Source: JAITVB01 sp031553805
Lineage (GTDB): Bacteria > Bacteroidota > Bacteroidia > Bacteroidales > Rikenellaceae
Assembly (NCBI GenBank): GCA_031553805.1
Contig: JAVBLC010000007.1
Span: forward strand, 1-64,000
DNA: 64,000 bases
Reading direction: 5' to 3'
Part shown: piece after piece, positions 52,249 to 60,855 of the stretch
Position numbering within the stretch: position 1 is the stretch's first letter
Layout of the letters: each line of letters opens with the position of its first letter
Made by a program: the position numbers and the translations under genes
Notes under the pieces: model-generated
What the model was told of the DNA's origin: nothing
What the model saw: the letters and a program-made list of their open reading frames with translations, nothing else
Databases searched by the model: none

Positions 52249-53703
52249 ATGGCAAATTTACAGGAACTGGCAGGCCCGAAAGCGGTTTGGCGTTACTTTG
52301 AGGAGATCACGCAAGTGCCTCGTCCATCGAAGAAAGAAGAACAGATCATCGCTTATCTGGAACGTTTCGCGCAGGAGCGGGGACTGGAATATAAAACGGA
52401 CGCGACGGGCAACGTGGTGATCCGAAAAGGGGGCACGCCGGGGATGGAAAACCGTCCGGCAGTGGTGCTGCAAAGCCACATGGATATGGTGTGTGAGAAG
52501 AATAGCGACGTGAGTTTCGACTTCGAGCGCGAGGCGATCCGCACCGTGGTGGTCGATGGCTGGGTGAAAGCCCAGGGGACGACCCTCGGGGCCGACGACG
52601 GCATCGGGATGGCGGCGGCACTGGCCATCCTCGCCGACGACGACCTCGCCCACGGACCGGTCGAAGCGCTGTTTACGGTCGACGAAGAGACGGGGCTCAC
52701 CGGCGCTTTCGGCCTGGCCGAAGGGATGATTAGCGGAAAATACCTCATCAACCTCGACTCGGAAGACGAGGGGGAAATTTTCATCGGTTGTGCGGGAGGC
52801 ATCGACACCGTGGCCCGGATGCGGTATATCGTCGAATCGGTTCCGTCCGGATGGAGCGCCTGGCAACTTTCGCTGCGGGGCCTCACCGGCGGCCACTCGG
52901 GCGACGACATCGAGAAAGGGTACGCCAACGCCAACAAACTCATCGCCCGTTTTCTGTGGCGGGGGGCACACGATTTCTCGCTGCGGTTGTCGCATCTCGA
53001 CGGGGGCAACCTGCGCAACGCGATCCCGCGCGAAGCGGTCGCCGTTTTCGCTATTCCGATCGCCGAAGAGGAAAAAATGAAACACGAAATCAAGCAATTC
53101 CGGGACGAAATCGTCGATGAATTCAAATTTACCGAAAAAAAGATCGTCCTCGAACTAAAAAATTTCACTGCCGGCGAGGTGTTGGCCGCCGAGTGTCAAA
53201 AAAACCTGCTTTACGCGTTGCGCGCCGTGCCGAACGGGGTGCTAGCGATGAGCCAGGCCGTGCCGGGACTGGTCGAAACGTCGACCAACCTGGCCTCGGT
53301 CAAATTCGACGGGGCAGGCACGATCACCCTGACTACCAGCCAACGCAGCTCGGTCGAAAGCGCCAAGCGCGACGCGATGGAATCAGTCGAGAGTTGCTTC
53401 ACGCTTGCCAATACAACCGTCGAACATTCAGAAGGTTACCCCGGATGGACACCTGATCCGTCCTCGCATTTATTGGCTGTGACAGCCGAAACTTATCACG
53501 ACCTCTTCAATGAGAAACCGAAGATCCGGGCCATTCACGCCGGCTTGGAATGCGGCCTTTTCCTCAAAAAATATCCTCATCTTGAGATGGTTTCCTTCGG
53601 TCCCACCCTGCGTGGCGTGCACTCGCCCGATGAGCGTCTGGAGATCGCTTCGGTCGGAAAATTTTGGGATTTACTCTGCCAAATTCTGCAAAATTTGACC
53701 TAA
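52249..53703 (+). CDS. pepD: Xaa-His dipeptidase
   Basis: 484-residue M20-family aminoacyl-histidine dipeptidase. Metal-site regions are VLQSHMDMVCEKN (His), GTTLGADDGIGMAAALA (Asp), DEETGLTGA (Glu) and NLDSEDEGEIFIGCAGG, and the second half has the regulatory domain and the last His region near PGWTPDPSSHLL. It uses the ATG at 52249 because the upstream part has no family similarity. Confidence 0.94.
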   Translation: MANLQELAGPKAVWRYFEEITQVPRPSKKEEQIIAYLERFAQERGLEYKTDATGNVVIRKGGTPGMENRPAVVLQSHMDMVCEKNSDVSFDFEREAIRTVVVDGWVKAQGTTLGADDGIGMAAALAILADDDLAHGPVEALFTVDEETGLTGAFGLAEGMISGKYLINLDSEDEGEIFIGCAGGIDTVARMRYIVESVPSGWSAWQLSLRGLTGGHSGDDIEKGYANANKLIARFLWRGAHDFSLRLSHLDGGNLRNAIPREAVAVFAIPIAEEEKMKHEIKQFRDEIVDEFKFTEKKIVLELKNFTAGEVLAAECQKNLLYALRAVPNGVLAMSQAVPGLVETSTNLASVKFDGAGTITLTTSQRSSVESAKRDAMESVESCFTLANTTVEHSEGYPGWTPDPSSHLLAVTAETYHDLFNEKPKIRAIHAGLECGLFLKKYPHLEMVSFGPTLRGVHSPDERLEIASVGKFWDLLCQILQNLT

Positions 53704-53757
53704 ATTCCCGCCAATCTATGGGTTACAAATAAGAAAAGGGTGATTTTTTCAGCAAAA

Positions 53758-53792
53758 TTTGCATTCTTTAATAAAATTAATGTATATATTTG
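53758..53792 (+). promoter_or_regulatory. Promoter for the HU gene
   Basis: TTTG (53758-53761) and TATATTTG (53785-53792) form a Bacteroidetes promoter with a 23-base spacer, about 40 bases before the HU start. Confidence 0.7.
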
Positions 53793-53833
53793 CCCTATCT
53801 GTTTGAACTTACTCCATCTAAAATCTAAATCGT

Positions 53834-54103
53834 ATGAACAAATCTCAACTCGTTGATGCAATCGCCAAGGAAGCCGGCATCACCAAAGCAGAATCGAAGA
53901 AAGTACTCGACGCTTTCACGAAAGTAACCGCCAAAACGCTGAAATCGGGTGACAAAATCGCTCTGGTTGGCTTCGGTTCTTTCTCGGTAGTGAACAAACC
54001 GGCTCGCACCGGCCGCAACCCGAGAACGGGCGCAACGATCAAGATCGCTGCCAAGAAGACCGTGAAATTCAAGGCTGGCGCCGAACTCAACGCTGCCGTT
54101 TAA
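53834..54103 (+). CDS. hup: DNA-binding protein HU
   Basis: 89-residue HU-family nucleoid protein. The N-terminal helices and the beta-arm motif GRNPRTGATIKIAAKKTV with the tip Arg-Asn-Pro are clear. It binds and bends DNA without strict sequence specificity. It has its own promoter and terminator. Confidence 0.97.
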   Translation: MNKSQLVDAIAKEAGITKAESKKVLDAFTKVTAKTLKSGDKIALVGFGSFSVVNKPARTGRNPRTGATIKIAAKKTVKFKAGAELNAAV

Positions 54104-54192
54104 TTCCGGCCCGATGACCGTCCGAGCCTGCGCTGCGTAGTGCGGGATAAATCTTTTTTATAAAGCCTGAGGGCGGCTCTGAACAAATTCGG

Positions 54193-54226
54193 GAGAGGAT
54201 GCATATCTTTGCATCCTCTCTTTTTT
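54193..54226 (+). terminator. Terminator of the HU gene
   Basis: Perfect 11-bp stem (54193-54203 with 54210-54220) followed by six T. The loop holds TATCTTT, and with the next base G it also reads TATCTTTG, a -7-box match upstream of the kinase gene. Confidence 0.85.
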
Positions 54227-54246
54227 ATTAGAAATAACCACACGGA

Positions 54247-55239
54247 ATGCCCTATAAAGAAAAACGGATCCTGGGGATCGGCAACGCGCTGGTCGACGTC
54301 CTGACGCACCTTGACGACGATTCGGTGCTCGAAACGCTTAATTTCCCGAAAGGAAGCATGAATCTCGTCGGCCGCGATACCCAGGAGCGGGTCGAAGAGC
54401 TGATCCGCACCGCACACAGCCGCGTCGTGACCGGAGGTTCGGCTGCCAACACCATCCGCGGCCTGGCCCGTCTGGGCATCGGCACCGGATACATCGGCAA
54501 GATCGGGCGCGACGCCATCGGCGCCTATACCGAGGAAAGCCTGCGTACGCACGACGTCGCCTCGCACCTGATCTACAGCGACACCCCCTCGGGCCGCTGC
54601 GTGGTGTTGATCGACACCGAAGGCGAGCGCACGATGGCCACCTACCTCGGGGCAGCCGTAGAAATGTCCGACGACGAGATCGACGGCCGCTGCCTGGCCG
54701 GATACGACTACCTGCTCATCGAAGGTTATCTGGTACAAAGCCCCGCACTGATCGAAGGCGCCATGCGCAAAGCCAAGGCGTCGGGCCTCACCGTAGCCCT
54801 CGACATGGCCAGCTTTAACGTCGTCGAAGAAAACCGTGCCTTCCTCGATCACCTCATCCGGGAGTACGTCGATATCGTCTTCGCCAACGAAGATGAAGCC
54901 CGCACCTTCACCGGCCGCGAACCGGCCGAAGCGCTCGACATTCTCGCCACAATGTGCGATATCGCCGTCGTCAAAGTCGGCGCCCAAGGCTCGATCATCG
55001 GTCGCGGCAGCGAACGCTGGGCTGTCCCCGCCGCCGGCCACTCCGTCGTCGACACCACCGGCGCAGGCGACCTCTACGCCGCCGGATTTCTATACGGCCT
55101 CAGCATGGACATGGCTCCCGACCGATGCGGACACATCGGCGCCCTCATCGCCAACCAAGTGATCCAAACCATCGGCCCGGCCATCGACGAAACCCAATGG
55201 ACATCTCTCCGAGATCAGATCCAGGGGATTGTAAGGTAA
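54247..55239 (+). CDS. PfkB-family sugar/nucleoside kinase
   Basis: 330-residue ribokinase/adenosine-kinase-type enzyme. Signatures are GGSAANTIRGLARLG (about 60) and the catalytic DTTGAGDLYAAGFLYG (about 265, Asp base). The exact substrate (adenosine, ribose, fructose) cannot be read; the overall pattern resembles adenosine-kinase-like Bacteroidetes proteins. Confidence 0.88.
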   Translation: MPYKEKRILGIGNALVDVLTHLDDDSVLETLNFPKGSMNLVGRDTQERVEELIRTAHSRVVTGGSAANTIRGLARLGIGTGYIGKIGRDAIGAYTEESLRTHDVASHLIYSDTPSGRCVVLIDTEGERTMATYLGAAVEMSDDEIDGRCLAGYDYLLIEGYLVQSPALIEGAMRKAKASGLTVALDMASFNVVEENRAFLDHLIREYVDIVFANEDEARTFTGREPAEALDILATMCDIAVVKVGAQGSIIGRGSERWAVPAAGHSVVDTTGAGDLYAAGFLYGLSMDMAPDRCGHIGALIANQVIQTIGPAIDETQWTSLRDQIQGIVR

Positions 55240-55267
55240 TACCCCTGGCTTCATCTCGGCTTCGACT

Positions 55268-55287
55268 GCCGTTTTTATAAAAATTGC
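55268..55287. repeat. Dispersed palindrome, copy F (imperfect)
   Basis: Degenerate copy with core GTTTTTATAAAAATTG, left flank GGCTTCGACTGCC (the same flank as copy D, inverted). It lies between the kinase gene and the leftward valS gene. Confidence 0.5.
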
Positions 55288-55290
55288 CGA

Positions 55291-57921
55291 TTAAAGCTTG
55301 CTCAAGGCTTCCATCCGCTCCTGGGTAGCTTTGATTTTGGCTTCGGCGTCGGATTGTTTGGCCCGTTCGGTTTCGACGACGGCCGGGGGAGCGCTGGCCA
55401 CGAAGCGTTCGTTGCCGAGTTTTTTCATCACGGAGTTGAGGAAGCCTTGGAGGTACTCGAGTTCGCTGCGGAGTTTGGCAAGTTCTTCTTCGACGTTGAC
55501 CCCGTCGCCGAGCGGAACGAAATATTCGGTGCTCTTGACCAGGAAGGCGGCGTTGAGGCCGGCAGGTTGCCCTTCTACGATGGCCGAAAGATTAGCCATC
55601 TTTTCCAGTACGGGATTGTACTGCGGGTAGAAGTTGTCGTCGGGCTTGACGTAGAGCTCGATGGCGTCGCGATTCGGTAAATTTTTCTCTTTGCGGATGT
55701 TGCGGATAGCGGTGATGGCTTCGCGCACGAGGTCGAACTGCTCCAGCAGTTTTTCGTCATAGAGTTGCGCAGTAGGCATTGGCGATACCATGATCGACTC
55801 GCCCTCGGCCCGTTCGGCCACATGGTGGAAAATCTCTTCGGTGATGAAGGGCATAAAGGGATGCAGCACGCGCAGCAGGCGGTCGAAGAACCCGGCCGTA
55901 GCCTCGTAGGTAGGCCGGTCGATGGGCTGCTGGTAGGCGGGTTTGGCCAGTTCGAGGTACCATCCCGAAAACTCGTCCCAGAACAGTTTATAGATTTTCA
56001 TCAGCGCATCGCTGATGCGATACTCGGTGAAGTCGGTTTCGGCTTCGGCCATCGTGCGGTTGAAGAGGGCCTCGAACCACGCCACGGCGATGCGGTTGTT
56101 TTCGCTCTGGGCCAGCGACTCGTCGACGTTCCACGATTTTACGAGGCGGAATGCATTCCAAATCTTATTACAAAAATTGCGGCCTTGTTCGATTTGCGAC
56201 TCGTCGAACATCAGGTCGTTGCCCGCACCCGAGCAGAGCATCATCGCCAGGCGCACGCTGTCGGCCCCGTATTGGGCGATCAGATCGAGCGGGTCGGGCG
56301 AGTTGCCGAGCGACTTGCTCATCTTGCGGCGCAATTTGTCGCGTACAATACCGGTCAGGTAAACGTTGCGGAACGGCATTTGGCCACGGTATTCGTAACC
56401 TGCGATAATCATGCGCGCCACCCAGAAAAAGAGGATTTCGGGGGCGGTCACCAGGTCGTTGGTCGGGTAGTAGTAATTGACTTGTTCGTTGCCGGGGTGG
56501 CGGATGCCGTCGAAGACCGAGATCGGCCACAGCCACGACGAGAACCAGGTGTCCAATACGTCGGGGTCTTGTTTCAGGTCGGCCAGCGTCAGCGCCGGGT
56601 TGCCGCTCTTTTCACGGGCCATCGCTAACGCCTCGGCCGGGGTTTCGGCCACGACGTAGCCCCCGCCGCCAGGCAGGTAATAAGCCGGGATCTGCTGGCC
56701 CCACCACAGCTGGCGCGATACGCACCAGTCCTTGACGTTCTCCATCCAGTGGCGGTAGGTATTTTTAAACTTCGCCGGATACAGTTTAATAATATCCTCC
56801 ATCACGGCTTTCAGGGCCGGTTGCGCCAGTTCTTCCATCTTCAGGAACCATTGCATCGAGAGCTTAGGTTCGATCACCGCGCCGGTGCGCTCCGAAGTGC
56901 CCACCTTGTTGGTGTAGTCCTCAATCTTTTCGAGCAGGCCGGCTTCGAGCAGGTCGATCTCGATTTGCTTCCGCAGGTCGAAACGGTCCATCCCGGCATA
57001 GATGCCCACGCGGTCGTTGATTGTCCCGTTGTCGTTAAAGATGTCGATGGCTTCGAGGCCGTATTTTTCGCCCAGCATATAGTCGTTCACGTCGTGGGCG
57101 GGAGTGACTTTGAGGGCGCCGGTACCGAATTCGATGTCGATGTAGTCGTCGAAAATGACCGGCACGGCACGGTTCACCAACGGCACGATCACCCGCTTGC
57201 CCTTGAGCGCGGCGTAGCGCGGATCGTCCGGGTGTACGCACAGGCCGGTGTCGCCCAGGATCGTTTCGGGGCGGGTGGTGGCTACGACCACATACTCGTC
57301 GCTGCCTTCGATCTTATAGCGCAGGTAGTAGAGCTTGCCGTTCGTTTCCTGGTAGATCACCTCTTCGTCCGAGAGGGCGGTCAGCGCCTGGGGATCCCAG
57401 TTGACCATCCGCACGCCGCGGTAGATTTTCCCTTTATTATACAGATCGACGAAGACCTTGATCACGCTTTCGCTCATAGCCGGGTCCATCGTGAACACGG
57501 TGCGGTCCCAGTCACACGAAGCGCCTAATTTCTTGAGTTGTTCGAGGATAATCCCGCCGTGCTTTTCCTTCCACTCCCAAGCGTGTTTCAAAAACTCTTC
57601 GCGGGTGAGGTCGGCCTTTTCGATGCCTTCGGCCTTGAGTTTCTGCACCACCTTGGCTTCGGTGGCGATCGAGGCGTGGTCGGTGCCCGGAACCCAGCAG
57701 GCGTTGAGGCCCCGCATCCGTGCGCGGCGCACCAGCACGTCCTGGATCGTGTTGTTGAGCATATGGCCCATATGCAACACCCCGGTCACGTTCGGCGGCG
57801 GAATCACGATCGTATAAGGTTCGCGCCCGTCGGGCTCGGAGTGGAAGAAGCGATTGGCCATCCAGTAGGCATACCATTTCGATTCGATCTCAGCGGGCGA
57901 GTATTTGGCAGCGATTTCCAT
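55291..57921 (-). CDS. valS: Valyl-tRNA synthetase
   Basis: 876-residue class I synthetase that charges tRNA-Val. HIGH-type motif VTGVLHMGH (about 45), KMSKSLGNSPDP for the KMSKS motif (about 525), the editing domain with CP1 insertion, and the C-terminal coiled-coil arm (about 815-876) are all visible. The ATG at 57921 gives MEIAAKYSPAEIESKW; the much longer upstream frame covers the lon promoter region and is rejected. Confidence 0.97.
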   Translation of the reverse strand: MEIAAKYSPAEIESKWYAYWMANRFFHSEPDGREPYTIVIPPPNVTGVLHMGHMLNNTIQDVLVRRARMRGLNACWVPGTDHASIATEAKVVQKLKAEGIEKADLTREEFLKHAWEWKEKHGGIILEQLKKLGASCDWDRTVFTMDPAMSESVIKVFVDLYNKGKIYRGVRMVNWDPQALTALSDEEVIYQETNGKLYYLRYKIEGSDEYVVVATTRPETILGDTGLCVHPDDPRYAALKGKRVIVPLVNRAVPVIFDDYIDIEFGTGALKVTPAHDVNDYMLGEKYGLEAIDIFNDNGTINDRVGIYAGMDRFDLRKQIEIDLLEAGLLEKIEDYTNKVGTSERTGAVIEPKLSMQWFLKMEELAQPALKAVMEDIIKLYPAKFKNTYRHWMENVKDWCVSRQLWWGQQIPAYYLPGGGGYVVAETPAEALAMAREKSGNPALTLADLKQDPDVLDTWFSSWLWPISVFDGIRHPGNEQVNYYYPTNDLVTAPEILFFWVARMIIAGYEYRGQMPFRNVYLTGIVRDKLRRKMSKSLGNSPDPLDLIAQYGADSVRLAMMLCSGAGNDLMFDESQIEQGRNFCNKIWNAFRLVKSWNVDESLAQSENNRIAVAWFEALFNRTMAEAETDFTEYRISDALMKIYKLFWDEFSGWYLELAKPAYQQPIDRPTYEATAGFFDRLLRVLHPFMPFITEEIFHHVAERAEGESIMVSPMPTAQLYDEKLLEQFDLVREAITAIRNIRKEKNLPNRDAIELYVKPDDNFYPQYNPVLEKMANLSAIVEGQPAGLNAAFLVKSTEYFVPLGDGVNVEEELAKLRSELEYLQGFLNSVMKKLGNERFVASAPPAVVETERAKQSDAEAKIKATQERMEALSKL

Positions 57922-57986
57922 AATTTTCAGCGGTTTATCTCTTGTTTTCATCCGTTTTCGGCAGTACTTTTGCAATATGACGCAAA

Positions 57987-58020
57987 GGTGCCTCCCGAGA
58001 TCCGGAGTTTTTGATTTTGC
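57987..58020 (+). repeat. GTGCCTCCCG motif, copy near valS
   Basis: GGTGCCTCCCGAGATCCGGA, followed by GTTTTTGATTTTGC; a variant copy of the motif seen at 4680, 9011 and 31934, upstream of valS. Confidence 0.45.
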
Positions 58021-58101
58021 TGGCGCAAAGATAGCCAAAATTCGCAGCGCTGTTAACAACTTTTGGATAATTTTATCGTTATATGATTGCGCGAATTTTC
58101 T

Positions 58102-58127
58102 TTTGCCGTCAAAAATGACTAATTTTG
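58102..58127 (+). promoter_or_regulatory. Promoter region of lon
   Basis: TAATTTTG (58120-58127) is the -7 box, 23 bases before the start of lon. TTTG at 58102-58105 is 14 bases upstream, shorter than usual. No heat-shock element of known type was recognised. Confidence 0.5.
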
Positions 58128-58150
58128 CGAATTCTACATGAGAAACTGTT

Positions 58151-60583
58151 ATGAGTAAAAAATATAAAAACGTCATCAACGAGGAAGACCTTTCCGGCAT
58201 TTCAGACATCCTCGAAGGCCGCCACCAGGTGATCCCGATCCTTTCGTCGGAAAACGACGAACTGATCAGCGACGTGGTGATCCCCGAGGTACTGCCGATC
58301 CTCACCCTGCGCAGCTCGGTGCTTTTTCCGGGCGCGATCACGCCCATTACCGTGGGGCGCGAGAAGTCGATGAAACTGATCAAGGACGTCGACTCGGGCG
58401 AAGGCGTGCTGGGCGCTGTGTTGCAGAAGGAATCGGGTGTGGAACATCCCGGACCGGACGATATGTACCGCGTCGGGACGGTGGCCCGCATCCTGAAGGT
58501 ACTGGAAATGCCCAACGGCAACCTGACAGTGATCCTCCACGGCCTCGAAAAGTTCGAGATAAAGGAATACATCACCTCCGAACCCTATTTCCGGGCGACG
58601 ATCAACGTACTGAAAGACACCGCTCCCGACAAGAGCAACGTCGAGTTCGACGCTTTGGTGCAGTCGATCCGCGACGTGGCGATCAACGTGATCCACATTT
58701 CGCCCAATATGCCCAAGGAGGCGTCGTTTGCGATCAAGAACATCGACGGCAACCGGGGGATCGTCAATTTCGTCTGCTCGAATATGGATTTCAGCGACGC
58801 CGACCGGCAGTATCTGCTCGAGGCGCCGGGCCTGCTGGCGCGTGCCAAACGCCTGTTGGAGATCCTGGTCAAGGAGCAGCAGTTGCTCGAACTCAAGAAC
58901 GACATCCAGTCGAAGGTCAAACAGGACCTCGACCAGCAGCAGAAAGAATATTTCCTGCAACAGCAGATCCGCACGATCCAAGAAGAGTTGGGCGGCGACC
59001 CTGCCGACCGTGATCTCGACGAGCTGCGCGCCAAGGCCGCCAAGAAAAAGTGGAACGACGAGATCAAGGCAATGTTCCTCAAAGACCTGGCGAAGCTGGA
59101 GCGGATGAACCCGGCCGTGGCCGAATACGCCGTGCAGCTCAACTACCTGCAACTGGTGGTCGACCTGCCGTGGAACGAATATACGAAGGACAATTTCGAC
59201 CTGCAACGCGCCAAGAAGCGCCTGGACCACGACCATTTCGGCCTTGACGAGGTGAAGGACCGTATCCTGGAGCATCTGGCGGTGCTCAAGTTGCGCGGTG
59301 ACCTCAAGTCTCCGATCCTGTGTCTTTACGGCCCTCCGGGGGTGGGAAAAACCTCGCTCGGGAAATCGGTGGCCGAAGCCCTCAAACGCAAGTTCGGACG
59401 CATCTCGCTCGGCGGTCTGCACGACGAAGCCGAGATCCGCGGACACCGCCGTACTTACATCGGGGCGATGCCGGGCCGCATCATCCAGACGATCCTGCGT
59501 TGCAAGTCGTCGAACCCGGTGATCATCCTCGACGAAGTCGACAAGGTGGGCGCCAGCAACCACGGCGATCCCGCGTCGGCGCTGCTCGAAGTGCTCGATC
59601 CGGAACAGAACAGCACGTTCCACGACAACTACCTCGACACGGAGTACGACCTGTCGAAAGTGATGTTCATCGCCACGGCCAACAACATCAACAACGTGTC
59701 ACCCGCGTTGCGAGACCGTATGGAGATGATCAACATCGCCGGTTACATCCTTGAAGATAAGATCCAGATCGCCAAAAAGCACCTGGTGCCGAAGCAACTC
59801 GAAGCCCACGGCATTCCGACGAAAGACCTGAAAATTTCGGCCAAGGTGATCGAAAAGATCATTGCCGAATACACCCGCGAATCGGGTGTGCGCACGCTCG
59901 ACAAGCTGATCGCCAAACTGTCCCGCCACCGGGCCAAGGAAATCGGGTTCAACGAACGTTTTTCGCCCGAGATTTCGGCGGCCGACGTCGAAAAGATCCT
60001 CGGCGTGCCGAAGTACAAGAACGATATGTACGAGGGCAACGAGATTACGGGCGTGGTGACCGGCCTGGCGTGGACCGAGGTCGGGGGTGACATCCTCTTC
60101 ATCGAATCGTCGATCAGCAAGGGCAAGGGCGGCCTTTCGGTTACCGGCAACCTGGGCGACGTAATGAAAGAATCGGCTACGCTGGCCCTGCAATGGATCC
60201 GGGCCAACGCCGAAAAACTGGGCATCGGAGAGGAAATGTTCCGCGAGTGGGACGTACACATCCACGTACCCGAGGGAGCAATTCCGAAAGACGGGCCGAG
60301 CGCCGGGATCACGATGGTGACCTCACTCGTGTCGACCTTTACCGGCCGCAAGCTGAAGAAAGGCATTGCGATGACGGGCGAAACGACCCTGCGCGGCCGT
60401 GTGCTGCCCGTGGGTGGGATCAAAGAGAAAGTGCTGGCGGCCAAGCGTGCGGGCATTACCCAGATCATCCTGAGCGAGGAGAACCGCAAGGATATTTTGG
60501 AAATCAAGCCCGAATACGTCGAGGGAATCGAATTCCTCTATGTCAATACGAACGACGACGTGCTAAAGCTGGCGCTACAATAA
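58151..60583 (+). CDS. lon: ATP-dependent Lon protease
   Basis: 810-residue Lon, which degrades misfolded and regulatory proteins. The N-terminal substrate domain (about 45-240), AAA+ domain with Walker A YGPPGVGKTS (about 395) and Walker B VIILDEVDKVG, and the protease domain with the Ser of KDGPSAGITM and the Lys of GGIKEKVLAAKRAG are all present. It follows its own promoter and ends in a strong terminator. Confidence 0.97.
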   Translation: MSKKYKNVINEEDLSGISDILEGRHQVIPILSSENDELISDVVIPEVLPILTLRSSVLFPGAITPITVGREKSMKLIKDVDSGEGVLGAVLQKESGVEHPGPDDMYRVGTVARILKVLEMPNGNLTVILHGLEKFEIKEYITSEPYFRATINVLKDTAPDKSNVEFDALVQSIRDVAINVIHISPNMPKEASFAIKNIDGNRGIVNFVCSNMDFSDADRQYLLEAPGLLARAKRLLEILVKEQQLLELKNDIQSKVKQDLDQQQKEYFLQQQIRTIQEELGGDPADRDLDELRAKAAKKKWNDEIKAMFLKDLAKLERMNPAVAEYAVQLNYLQLVVDLPWNEYTKDNFDLQRAKKRLDHDHFGLDEVKDRILEHLAVLKLRGDLKSPILCLYGPPGVGKTSLGKSVAEALKRKFGRISLGGLHDEAEIRGHRRTYIGAMPGRIIQTILRCKSSNPVIILDEVDKVGASNHGDPASALLEVLDPEQNSTFHDNYLDTEYDLSKVMFIATANNINNVSPALRDRMEMINIAGYILEDKIQIAKKHLVPKQLEAHGIPTKDLKISAKVIEKIIAEYTRESGVRTLDKLIAKLSRHRAKEIGFNERFSPEISAADVEKILGVPKYKNDMYEGNEITGVVTGLAWTEVGGDILFIESSISKGKGGLSVTGNLGDVMKESATLALQWIRANAEKLGIGEEMFREWDVHIHVPEGAIPKDGPSAGITMVTSLVSTFTGRKLKKGIAMTGETTLRGRVLPVGGIKEKVLAAKRAGITQIILSEENRKDILEIKPEYVEGIEFLYVNTNDDVLKLALQ

Positions 60584-60606
60584 CCATCCGGGTAACTGAT
60601 AATCGA

Positions 60607-60639
60607 AAAGCCGCGCGATTTTTGGTCACGCGGCTTTTT
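60607..60639 (+). terminator. Terminator of lon
   Basis: Stem AAAGCCGCG (60607-60615) with CGCGGCTTT (60629-60637) followed by a T run, 24 bases past the lon stop. The remaining 272-base gap to batD holds only a weak promoter. Confidence 0.8.
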
Positions 60640-60815
60640 CATGATAAGATTCTATTCTACTTTTTTGACAAAGAAGTCAAGCACTTCAAGGAAATGGATA
60701 AAAACTCCTCTGTGCGGGAATGCACTAAATAATAAGGATTAATGTACTATCCGGGCCCGTCAAGTCGTTAAAAATGAAAATCTGCAGGATGTGCAAAAAA
60801 TCCGCGGATACTCCG

Positions 60816-60823
60816 TATATTTG
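60816..60823 (+). promoter_or_regulatory. Promoter -7 box for batD
   Basis: TATATTTG matches the -7 box and lies 33 bases before the batD start; no good -33 box is seen. Confidence 0.5.
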
Positions 60824-60855
60824 TACCCATAAGCAAAAAAGCCTTGAACACGATC

